Source: Monoraphidium neglectum
Lineage: Eukaryota > Chlorophyta > Chlorophyceae > Sphaeropleales > Selenastraceae
NCBI RefSeq assembly: GCF_000611645.1
Contig: NW_014013297.1
Location: 13,972-31,401 of the forward strand
Length of the DNA: 17,430 bases
Direction of reading: 5' to 3'
In this document: positions 1 through 8,311 of the stretch, piece by piece
How the letters are laid out: the number at the start of each line of letters is the position of its first letter
Position numbering within the stretch: the first letter of the stretch is position 1
Position numbers and translations under genes: made by a program
Notes under the pieces: generated by a model
Seen by the model: only the letters and a program-made list of their open reading frames with translations
Database searches by the model: none
Told to the model about the DNA's origin: nothing

Positions 1-34
<34 letters not shown>
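1..34. repeat. Poly-G homopolymer run
   Basis: The first 34 bases are all G, with no interruption. This could be a genuine mononucleotide tract able to form G-quadruplexes, or a contig-edge or sequencing artefact; the sequence alone does not decide. It has no link to a visible gene. Confidence 0.9.
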
Positions 35-1417
35 CGTGCCGCCTGACTGGGCGTGCATGCCAATGATCCCGACGCCTTGCGATGCTTGTTTTGTGGTGCA
101 GCAGGTTGCGCCCGACTTTTGCAGGGGCAATGGATGGTAATGTCAACCTCACGCGCCCTCCGCCAGGCTGCATCGACGCGCACATACGCATGCTTGCGCT
201 GCACAAGCACAGCACGCATTGCAGCGGTAAAGGCTTTCGAGGGCAACATTCTGCAGCCGTTTTTGTTTTGCCTGCTCAAAGCAATCCCCCTCGCTTCCTG
301 TGCATGCACCAACGGCCCCTTTGATTTGCTGGGCGAGTTGAGCTGTGGATCCATGGTAACACCAAAAGCGGCTGGACACACACCGCACACGCGCGAGGCA
401 CGGCGGCATCTGGTACCCGCGTTCAGATGCGACTCACCAAAAGAACACAGGTCGTGACGGGTAGGGTGGTGGCACGCAGTCCAACGGGTGTGCGCGGCCC
501 TTCCTGAGGCTCGGCCAGCCCTACGCTGGTCCAATTCAATCATTCGCAGTGGTTCGCGTCAGCCCTCGCCCGTCGCGGCCGACCCCCCGGGCCAAATTTT
601 GGCGCGCCATGCGTAGCACTTTGCGACCTGCAGTGCAATTTCAGCAACCCCGTAGCACATGAAAAGGGGTTGCGTGCGTTAGGTGTTCTGCGCAATGGCC
701 CCACCCGTGTGGCCAGAATGTGTGGGCGATGCTTGCTAACAAGGGTGAGTACAGTAGCTGATGCATGATGATGGAAGACTGATGAGCTCTCTCTTACTCA
801 CGTTTGGACTCACACATGTGAGGGCTCGGACCCTACATCTGGCGCGAGCTCCCGCACGTTTACTGTCTGACGTGACTTGCATGCAGCTGAACAGGAGGCT
901 CCAAGCCCACCAGTGGGTGTTGTCAGCGAGCGGATTGACTGACACCCGTACAGGGAAGCCTGCCAACCTCCTACATACTACGATGACATTCACACCCATG
1001 CAGCTTATTTTGTGTCGGCAATTAATGTTTGTTTGATGCCGAGTGCTTTTGAGCGTAGAAGCGCGTAAAGGCCTGCCGACGACCAGTTCTTTCGTGCTGC
1101 GGCGCCCCTGAACCTTGTTGAGTCATTCGAATGCACATGCAGAAAGCTTAGAACTCAGCGTCGGGGGCCAGATTCACCCACCTGGGGGCGGCTGCCAGCA
1201 GTGCCGCTCTTGTTGTGACGCACGTGGTGCACAGGTGGGTGCGACCTAGAGGGGGAGGCAGCACGTTGCAAAGGTCTTGCTTTGGTTGTGGTTTACTTCT
1301 CGCAGCCCTTGACCACGTGTGTTCTTGCCAACGCCATAGCTGATGTGACACGCTGTTCCCAAAAGATTTGATCGTTGTCTCCTTCCATTCCCTGCCTCCC
1401 ACGCCAGCAGGCCCACC
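35..1417. other. Stretch without a supportable gene
   Basis: Several overlapping open frames of 60-150 codons exist on both strands, but none has a recognisable domain, consistent codon bias, or splice sites joining it to another coding segment. Some parts (for example 740-1040) are locally less GC-rich than the coding exons. It may hold the 3' flank of a gene outside the window or intergenic DNA. I see no RNA gene. Confidence 0.5.
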
Positions 1418-1510
1418 ATGCGGCGCACATGGCGATCGCTGCTGCCTTTGCCGATGTGCTTCTTGATGATCAACATGCTGGGCGGTGCGCTGTGCGCCAG
1501 CAACAGATAG
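1418..1510 (+). pseudogene. Relic of a lectin-like gene exon 1 (signal peptide)
   Basis: An ATG in a good context (ACC before it) opens 30 codons that read as a signal peptide: an Arg-containing start, a hydrophobic Leu/Met core, and an ending NMLGGALCA then Ser. The two intact lectin-like genes end their signal peptides with NMLGWTVCA. DNA similarity over the last 40 or so bases is also clear, about three quarters identical by eye, down to the terminal GCCAG where the intact genes have their exon 1 donor. Here the GT after CAG is missing (CAGCAAC) and a TAG stop follows two codons later. I therefore read it as a decayed exon 1 of an older family member. A chance hydrophobic frame or an upstream ORF is the alternative. 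No matching later exons were found before the Gln-rich gene. Confidence 0.45.
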
Positions 1511-1963
1511 ATGAGAGCAGTGGCTGAGAGGTGACTTACATGCCGCAGTGACCAACGACAGCAATTGCTGCAGCCAGCAGACAATGACGCTGGTCAACCA
1601 ACGGCACAATTGCTGCTTTCAGCCCACGCCCTTGCTTTTTAGAGGCACGGCACCCTGGCTGCAAGTCAAGCGGGGAGGCGGCGTGCGGCATGCGCGTGTC
1701 ACAGCCTCCTATAGGCGTACCTGCGTGCTGTGTGCAAGGCTGATTGGATGCGTTGCCGTCATTAGCTGGCCGCCGTGACCCGCATGTTTCTGGGGAGCGC
1801 TGGCGCAAACCTTCCTATATTCTCATGCTGCCGTCCTGTGCGCCGTTCTGTGCGTGCGTGCTGCCCTCCACCCATCCGCCACTGCTCCCTGCGATGGTGC
1901 GCCCCCCAACCACACACTCACACACACCCACACATGCACGCACGCACGCACAGTGACATGAAC

Positions 1964-2022
<59 letters not shown>

Positions 2023-2109
2023 CTCTCTAGCACCCCTCAAGAAAGTTAAGCTGGCTTTCGTGAGTGGTCAAAACATGCGTAACTTCTGCTGCATGGCAGC
2101 AAGCGCGGG
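1511..2109. other. Intergenic stretch upstream of the Gln-rich gene
   Basis: No convincing coding exon. It contains CA/CG-rich simple sequence from about 1910 and the long (CA)n microsatellite. Cysteine/valine or threonine/histidine repeat frames here are translations of the microsatellite. The promoter and 5' leader of the following gene probably lie in this interval, but no TATA-like element stands out. Confidence 0.5.
1965..2021. repeat. (CA)n microsatellite
   Basis: About 28 uninterrupted CA dinucleotides, preceded by an imperfect CACACA/CACGCA tract from about 1912. This is a typical length-variable microsatellite, lying 260 bases upstream of the proposed start of the Gln-rich gene. Confidence 0.95.
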
Positions 2110-2280
2110 ATGCGGGCTTGTGTGCGGTGCAGCAATACCACGTGCTGCCTTGCTGACAGCGTAGACCCAGGCCGCTTCTTCTACACATCTTCCTCGCTCA
2201 CCAACCAGGACCTGTTCAGGCTTGGAATTTTCCTGCCAAGCTCCTTCCTGCAGCATCGACCGGCTGATACTGTTCATCGC

Positions 2281-2621
2281 ATGGACGAACACCACCAGCT
2301 AGAGGGCGCCGCGCAGCGCGCGCCTTCACCCGCCGCCCCTGCGGTCTCGGCAGAAGGGCGTCGCCTGGAAGTGCGTGCACTCGCGGCCCAGCTGACCGGC
2401 ATGCAGCACGAGGCCCTGCTGGAGGTTGTTGATCTGCTGGCTGGCGCCCAGGGAGGCGCGGGCGCGGGTGCCAGCGCAGGCGCTGGCGCGGGCGCAGAGC
2501 CTTCAGGTCTGGGGATGCTGTTGGTTGGCCCACGTGAAGAGAGTGATGATAGGGGTGACATCCCATCAGACTGCAGCAGCTCGTTTGGGTTGGAGACAGA
2601 GCCGCAGCAGGGGCAGCAGCC

Positions 2622-2668
<47 letters not shown>

Positions 2669-3940
2669 CGCAGGGGCAGGGGCAGGGGCAGGGGCAGGTG
2701 CAGGAGGCGCCGTCCAACACGCGGCGGCCCCCGCTCAATTGGTCGCCCGTGTCAGCCACGGAGGCGGCTGCGCCCGTCAGCCGGCTTTGTGGGGACCTTG
2801 CAGCAAACATGGCCGCGTTCATCCTTGAGAGCGGCCGCGCCTTGCCGTGAGTGACGCCGCCAGGGCCACGCGCGCGCGTGGCAGCGCCCCGACAGCGCTC
2901 ACGCCCTGCAGCGCTATCGGGCATACACGTGCTTCCTTATCAATGCCACCGCAGTCTACAGCGCCGCCCGAGGCTCTCGCCCCGCCCTGCCGCCCTGCCG
3001 CCCCCCTCCCAGCAGCGGGCCCTCAAACCACACAAACGGACCGCCCCCTCAATACCCCCCCCCCCCCGCCAGGCGCGTGCGGCTGCGGGCGCCGGATGCC
3101 GCCGGGGCCGCCGAGCGGCTGGCGGTCCTGCGGTCCGAGGTCGCGGCCCTTATGGTGGTGTCGGCCCTGCAGGACGGCACAGCCCTGCCCCTGCTACTGC
3201 TCGCGCCGCTTCCCGGCTGCGGCCCCGGCGCCGCCGGCCAGGTGCCGCCGCCGCCGACGGACCCGCACTGGCGGTGGGCGGTCGTCCAGCTCTCGTTCGA
3301 GCCTGTCCAGGCGCGCCTGCGCGTGGGAGGGGTGGGGTTGCGTGATGCACATCAGGATGAGGGCCACCCCGCACGCGCGCCCACCAGGCGCCGCCCGCTT
3401 GTTTCCTACCCGCGGCCCCAAACGGGCAAGCCCGGGCGGCGGCGCCGTGGGGCTCTTCTCACCCCTCTTTTCTCCTTGCGCGCCCTGGCCATACATTAGC
3501 AGCCTGCATCGTCAGGCCCCTGCTGTGTTTGACAAACCGGAAACAAGGCCGCGCCCCCCTCCCTCCCGCCGTACCTGCCCCCTCCCGTTCCCCACCAGAT
3601 CGAGCTCGCTCTGGCCGCCCTCGAAAGTTGGGAGGAACGCCTAGCCCTCATCCACTCAAACCGCTCGCGCCTCAGGGCGGAGGCCGCCGCTGCGCGCGGC
3701 GCGCCCGCGCGGCTGGAGGGGATTGTCGCCGCGCTGAACGCCAACCTGCGGGAGGGGGTCTGCAACTACCTGAAGGCGTGGCTGGTTGTCTTCTGCAGCG
3801 TCGCAAGGCCGGAGCAGTTTGCGGCCTACATGCTGGCGTGCGCGCCCTGGGTGCCCTCGATGCCATGCGTGCAGGCCGGGCTGCGGGCGCAGAGGGCCGA
3901 CGCGGCGGCGGCGCCCGCAGCGCCGGCGTGCGGGGCCTGA
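2281..3940 (+). CDS. Gln-rich, coiled-coil-prone protein, three exons, function unknown
   Basis: Proposed exons are 2281-2846, 3073-3322 and 3599-3940 (385 aa, stop TGA at 3938). The donor at 2847 is GTGAGT, the acceptors are CCGCCAG and CCCACCAG, and the phase is kept across both joins; the second donor could instead be at 3332. The frame is open upstream to an ATG at 2110, which would add 57 residues, so the start is uncertain. Visible parts in order: an Ala/Leu helix-like segment (about 30-60), a Gly/Ala low-complexity patch, an acidic/Ser patch, 15 consecutive Gln followed by Gly-Gln repeats, then helical Leu/Ala-rich segments in exons 2 and 3 (ELALAALESWEERLALI). The C-terminus contains an APWVP motif. 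This layout recalls algal transcription regulators (Gln-rich region, helices, a Pro-Trp-x-Pro tail), but I see no DNA-binding domain, so no function is assigned. Confidence 0.6.
2623..2667 (+). repeat. (CAG)15 tract encoding polyglutamine
   Basis: Fifteen pure CAG triplets lie in frame inside exon 1 of the Gln-rich gene. It is immediately followed by the GCAGGG-type repeat, making one Gln/Gly low-complexity block. Pure CAG runs of this kind are prone to length change. Confidence 0.95.
2668..2700 (+). repeat. CAGGGG hexanucleotide repeat (Gly-Gln)
   Basis: About five copies of a six-base CAGGGG unit encode alternating Gln and Gly right after the polyglutamine tract. It is in frame and forms part of the low-complexity middle of the Gln-rich protein. 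Confidence 0.8.
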
Positions 3941-4480
3941 GCTGTCGATGTTGAGTGGTGCATGACGCGTCCGCATTGAATCGGATTCGATTTTGCACAA
4001 CTTTCACATGATAGGAAGCTGCGGCTCTCCTGCGGCGCCTCCGTTGGGGCCGTTGCAAGCTGCGACGAAGCAGCCGACCGGCCCTGCAATGGCAGCGTAC
4101 CCGGGCACGCCTAGGTGACATAGGCAACAGGCCTGTCTGTTGCCGGCATGCTTCCGAAACTGTTGTAACAAGATCACATGCATTTGCTCTGGAACACACA
4201 TGTAGGAGGCGCCCCCCCCCCCCGGCCAGGCCAGCCCCGGCACTTGGTACTGGTACTGTAATGTAACCCCCAAATAAAGCCACCCTCGTCACCGTCCTAG
4301 GCAGCTACAGACCCCCCAGGGGCCTCAGAAAACGGGTGCACAGGGCTCGGCACATCACACTTGGGCTGTCACGCGCAAGCAGGCGGGGTGCGCCAAAACT
4401 AGCGACACATGCACGGCAGGCGGCGCCCGCGCCCCGTGGTCGGGCGCAGCAGGCCCGCAACGGAGCACGGCGGTGGGATT
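3941..4480 (+). other. 3' flank of the Gln-rich gene and intergenic DNA
   Basis: After the stop at 3940 there is no further convincing exon. TGTAA motifs occur at 4164, 4257 and 4262. The rest, up to the start of the large tandem duplication at about 4481, contains only short unsupported frames on both strands. Confidence 0.55.
4257..4266 (+). terminator. Candidate poly(A) signals (TGTAA twice)
   Basis: Two overlapping TGTAA pentamers, the usual green-algal polyadenylation signal, lie about 320 bases after the stop of the Gln-rich gene. A single earlier copy is at 4164-4168. The downstream pair is the better candidate because of its doubling. Inferred from motif and position only. Confidence 0.5.
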
Positions 4481-4749
4481 TCATGGACCCCCGCTCCGGC
4501 CCCCAGGTGCCAAGTGCCAGCGCGTCAGGCCTGTCTCTTTCGGCGGCTTGGTAGTGCGGTTTGCACCAGGTTTCAAGGTGGGGCAGGGCGCATTGGCTGC
4601 AGTGAGGCACTGCCGCAGAGCAGCAGCAAGCATTTTGTTTTCATGTCGCCGCTGTCCACATCTGCGGAGTCGGCCTTTGGCTAGTCAGCTGTAACAGCAG
4701 CCTCCCCTCCACTGGAGGCGAGCGAGCGGGCGGGCTATGTTGGCCAGGC

Positions 4750-5267
4750 CTCCAGTGCGCAAGAGCTGCAGTTGCAGCTGGGGCTGGGGCTCAGACCACC
4801 GGAGGTGTCTCGTCACAGCCCTGGTGGAACACACGCAACAACCACAGCAGCGGCTCACCGCCAGCTCGGTGGTAGCTGGCGGCCTCCTCGCCGTCACCCC
4901 TCCCCCCCCAAACAGAACACCTCTTGCACACGATCGCTGCTGGGCTTGGCTGCCGAGCACTGGCGCTGTCGGTTGGTGGTGTGCTGCGGCGGTGGCGACT
5001 CGTCGGCCGCCCCGCCGCGTGGCGCCCCCCCCCCCTTTCACCGGCGATTGCCGCCGTGGGCGGGTACGTGGGTGGGCACCACAGTGCGGAAGCACTGCAA
5101 TGCAAAACACTTAGTGCTGCTGCCCAGGGCTGCAGGGCTCAAGTGTCCCGCAGAAAGCCGGCTGTCCGCCTTCTCCTGGCCAGCTCTGCCTGGCGCTGCT
5201 CTGCAGCTGGTTACTCCTCCCAGGAGCTCTGCCACTGCACTGACCTGCGGACCAAGCAGTGCAGTGC
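4750..5267. repeat. Unit 1-specific 518-bp segment in the leader repeat
   Basis: In both related modules of unit 2, the sequence around GGCCA(G/T)GC is followed directly by TACTCACATGC. In unit 1 the same two halves are separated by 518 bases. The segment begins with CAGTGC at 4753 and ends in CAGTGCAGTGC. It contains no coherent gene, only short frames on both strands, and a C-rich patch. It is either an insertion in unit 1 or a loss from the other copies. No terminal inverted repeat was found. Confidence 0.55.
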
Positions 5268-5290
5268 TACTCACATGCCCACAAACAGTT

Positions 5291-5357
5291 ACAGGATGGC
5301 ACCCAATTAGCTAGAAGGGGACACGCGCGCCTAATAACTAATTGGGTGTCATCCTGT
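5291..5357. repeat. 67-bp inverted-repeat element, copy 1
   Basis: Arms of 20 bases (5291-5310 and 5338-5357, right arm CTAATTGGGTGTCATCCTGT) pair with a single G-T mismatch around a 27-base loop. It is followed by a conserved block GCGTAGCGGGCCACCA that recurs after the two related copies. It could be a MITE-like remnant or a stem-loop in RNA; no transposase is nearby. Confidence 0.7.
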
Positions 5358-5855
5358 GGGAGTGTGGTGTTATTCGCAGGCGTAGCGGGCCACCAAACCT
5401 CCATGATAAAAGACACAATTAAGTACTGACATCCTGTTGCCAGGGCCGTGGCCTTTCAATTGCCTCCCATGTGAAGAGTGGAGCGCTGGCATTGATGCCG
5501 TGGTCACACAGCATTACAGTATTACTGTACAACACAGCCATGACGGCAACTGCGACGGACCACACACACACACGGACCCCCTTTGCCAACACACTCACAA
5601 AACATCCTCCAAAACATTGAGCTGGCGGGGGCACCCAAAAGGTTTCAGCTGGGTTGCTCAGGTGCCATGACTGATCAGGGTCCGACCTGCCCGAGCCCAT
5701 GACACCTCAATCTCGCCCAAAGCTTCGTCACATGTTCGGCTTCTGCACGATCCGTACCAGGTAAAGCACGTTCCGTTGATTCTACCAGCTCACTACACGT
5801 CGCGGATCGTCGCGTGTCATCGTCCGCAACTCTCAGCGAGGCAACGCCGCCAGCC
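5358..5855 (+). other. Leader of lectin-like gene 1, presumed promoter region
   Basis: No gene. It is closely conserved with 10061-10550 in unit 2, including the CACACACACA tract at about 5561 and the 150 bases before the start codon. A frame (5437-5670) is partly conserved in both units, but it has no domain or strong codon bias and I regard it as non-coding. The presumed transcription start and 5' UTR lie here. No TATA-like box is obvious. Confidence 0.5.
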
Positions 5856-8311
5856 ATGCCCAGTATGCGGTGTGTTCGGAGGTCCCTCGCAAGTATTGCG
5901 GTGGGGTTGCTGCTGGTCAACATGCTTGGCTGGACCGTGTGTGCCAGGTGCGCAGGCAGCCGCACGCCCAAGGGGGGGGGGGGGCGGTGCGAGGGGGCCA
6001 CTGGAAGGGGGTTGCAAGCCAACAGGGACACCCTGGTGGGAGCTGGCTAACCCGTGCTAGGCAACAGATCTTGCTGCTCGCCACTCATTCCCAGCTGTTC
6101 AGCCGACGTGCCTGGCCGTCATGCTGTGCACGAGCTTGCATGTCTGTCCCCACTTCAGCTGTCTGTCTTCACAGCTGTGATAGCTTTGCAGCTGCAGCCA
6201 CTCACGTGAATGTATGCAGCCAGCGAGGGACCTTCGGGGGATCCACAACCCACCTGCATGCAGGTTGCCGCTGTTCTGTGCACCGCATCAAGGTCTGCAC
6301 ACACCTCACGCTTGCTGACCCCCAATTACTAATTTCCAGCTGCAACAACTCTCTGGGCACCCCGCGCAGCGCTCAAGCAACCCCCGGCGATCAAGCAACC
6401 CTCAGCGCTGAAGCAACCCCCATTGCTGAAGCAGCCCCCAGCGATCAAGCAACCCCCAGCGCTCAAGCGCCCCCCAGTGACCAAGCAGCCCCCAGCGCCA
6501 AAGCAAAGAAGCAGAGCCTGGCAGTGGTGAGTGCTGCCCGCGTATCATGCAGCGCCTTTGGTATGCTTCTGTGCCCGTACGATGCAACAAATGGCAGTCA
6601 GCCTGGATCCCACATGTAGGCGCGCCAACCCAACATGGATGCCTGCTCGCCAGCCTGTCCACCCGGGTGGGCTTGACCCGCGCTTTTAAAGGCGTGCGAG
6701 CATGTGTCTTCACACGCACCAACGTAGTGTTTTCGTCGCGCATCACATCACCCTCATCCAGTGCGCGCCCGTCAAAGCCTTGACGAAGTCGTGCTCCTCC
6801 AAGGTCAACACAGCCCTGATGAACCAGCTGTGCAGCGAGCTGCTGGCCCCGGCCAATGTGACGACTGACAGCAAGGTGGGTGCATGTGCGCAGGCTGAAC
6901 ACACGTGCACGCGAGTAATGACGCGCGTGCATGGCCAGGTGTTTGGGAAGTGCTGATGGGGCAGACGGTATGACCCACAAGATGGTGGCGTGCTTGTGGA
7001 TGGTGTTCAGGAGCACTCCCCCAACTGATTTGCGCCAACTGCAGCCCCTCCAACGCCAGTGACCAGTCGGTTGTAGCATTATTACCACATTGACACCCCT
7101 GCCTCTGCGCTGCGTGCTATCCCCCACTGACTCAGGACGCCACCAAAATTCGCTATGGCTGTGGCGTAGCCACCACCGCCCAGGTCAACAAAGTGTCCAG
7201 TGACCTGGCAACCCTGGAGCCCAGGATCACCGCCGCCATTGCCCAGGCCAGCTCTCTGCAGGCCACCTGTGGCCAGGAACGCAACCAGACGGCAGCGCTG
7301 CGCGCCGAATTGGACGCGTTGCGCTCGACGATCGCAGCGCTCACCACGGCCGGCACACGCACGGCACAGCAGCTGGCCTTGCTGGAAGCTGCGAACAACA
7401 CCGCTGCCCAGCAGATTACCGCCCTTGCAGCAGCCAACTTGCGGAACGCGCAGCAGGTGGCCTCGCTGGAGGTGTCAAACCAAACAGCCATCCTGGAAAT
7501 AGCAGCTCTCAAGTCTGCGCCCCAGCAGTGCACCTGCGGTCTGGAGCTTGCAGCTGTCAACACCACCCTGGCAACAGTCACGTCACTCCAGCGAGCGGGC
7601 GCAGCGGCAATCTCCCTGACCAACGCGACAGTCGAGACCCTCAGATCTGCAGTCGCCGCAGATGCGGGCAGCGGTGCATTGATCAACAGCACCCTTGCCA
7701 CCTTGGTGGGGACCGTTGCCAACCTGTCGGCCCTCAACTTGACTGATTTCGTCACGAGCGCGGCCCTTCAAAACATCAACGCAGCGACTTTGGGAGGGAC
7801 GCCTGCGGCGCAGTTCCTGCGTGCGCGCGTAGTACTCTATGCTGAAAGCGACACGAAGCGGTCGGGTGGCTTAGGTGGCCGGGCTGGTGCCGACAACCTG
7901 TGCAGCAACTCCGCTGCCCGACCTGCCGGGCTCGCACGGGTGCGCGCGTTCATAACGATAAATTCGGGTGACCAAGTCAAGGACACCACAGTGTATGGGG
8001 TTCCCACATCGCTCCCTATCACGTCTCCGATTGGGACCGTCATAGCTGCCAATTTCGCAAGCCTCTTTACTGCACCTCTCCAAAGCACCTTGGGCGATGC
8101 AGGGGTGCTGCCGCAAAACGCCGTTTGGTGGTCTGGTAGTACGGCAGCTGGCGCTGCGGCCGCCTCCACCTGCCTTGACTTCTCTAGCAGCGACAACACA
8201 GCAAATGGAGAATTTGGGTCTAGCCACAGCCTCACTTCTCTTTGGTTGTCAAGCGGCGGCGTTGGAAATGCCTGCGACTCCACTGCGTATGTTCTGTGCA
8301 TTGCTTCCTGA
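5856..8311 (+). CDS. Secreted coiled-coil protein with DUF1554/endostatin-like domain, copy 1
   Basis: Four exons: 5856-5947, 6370-6526, 6762-6875 and 7136-8311 (512 aa). All junctions are GT-AG, phases agree, and the same sites are conserved in copy 2. Residues 1-30 are a signal peptide ending TVCA. Residues 33-74 are seven hexapeptides of the type QATPSA. Residues 84-121 (exon 3) hold three Cys. About 130-330 is an Ala/Leu/Gln coiled coil with about nine N-x-S/T sequons and a CTCG pair. A linker INAATLGGTPAAQFL leads to the terminal domain (about 349-512). That domain has GGRAGADNLC, GTVIAANFASLFTA, WWSGS and a closing YVLCIA, with four Cys conserved in both copies, the pattern of DUF1554 (PF07588, endostatin/C-type-lectin fold). 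Probable role: extracellular or cell-wall carbohydrate or ligand binding, oligomeric through the coiled coil. The architecture is seen; the role is inferred. Confidence 0.8.
6374..6499 (+). repeat. Seven 18-bp repeats encoding an Ala/Pro/Ser hexapeptide
   Basis: Exon 2 of lectin-like gene 1 holds seven in-frame 18-base units with the consensus CAAGCAACCCCCAGCGCT, encoding (Q/E)-A-(T/A/P)-(P/L)-(S/G/I)-(D/A). They are followed by KAKKQ. Copy 2 has only two such units at 11080-11115. Pro/Ser/Ala stalks of this kind are common in algal cell-wall and surface proteins, where Pro may be hydroxylated and glycosylated. Confidence 0.9.

Noticed and set aside
53..457. 134-codon open frame on the + strand near the start, with a competing frame on the - strand
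   Set aside because: No recognisable domain, no codon bias, no splice partners; GC-rich DNA gives such frames by chance.
598..605. TTTGGCGC, an E2F-type site match
   Set aside because: A single 8-base match with no gene assigned downstream; expected by chance.
1815..2033. Cys/Val-repeat frame on the - strand
   Set aside because: It is a translation of the (CA)n microsatellite.
2274..2924. Long - strand frame with polycysteine, and a + strand polyserine frame
   Set aside because: Shadows of the CAG tract and of the GC-rich + strand exon; the + strand frame joins with correct phase to two further exons.
5437..5670. Frame conserved between the two leaders (also 10045-10365)
   Set aside because: Conservation is explained by recent duplication; there is no domain or codon bias, and a small indel changes the upstream part.
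5675..6031. - strand frame overlapping exon 1 (also 10370-10783)
   Set aside because: Antisense to the signal-peptide exon, which has conserved splice sites on the + strand; similarity is due to the duplication.
6374..6499. CRISPR-like array
   Set aside because: Units are contiguous 18-base in-frame coding repeats without spacers.
6402..7127. 241-codon - strand frame
   Set aside because: Lies across introns and exons of lectin-like gene 1, with repeats (RWGLL) that mirror the + strand hexapeptide array.
7153..7755. 200-codon - strand frame antisense to exon 4 (also 11898-12488)
   Set aside because: Shadow produced by G/C-ending codons of the Ala-rich coiled coil.
7817..8311. Diversity-generating retroelement as cause of the variable lectin-like domain
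   Set aside because: No reverse transcriptase or template repeat is visible, and the changes are not confined to adenines; simple divergence of duplicates fits better.
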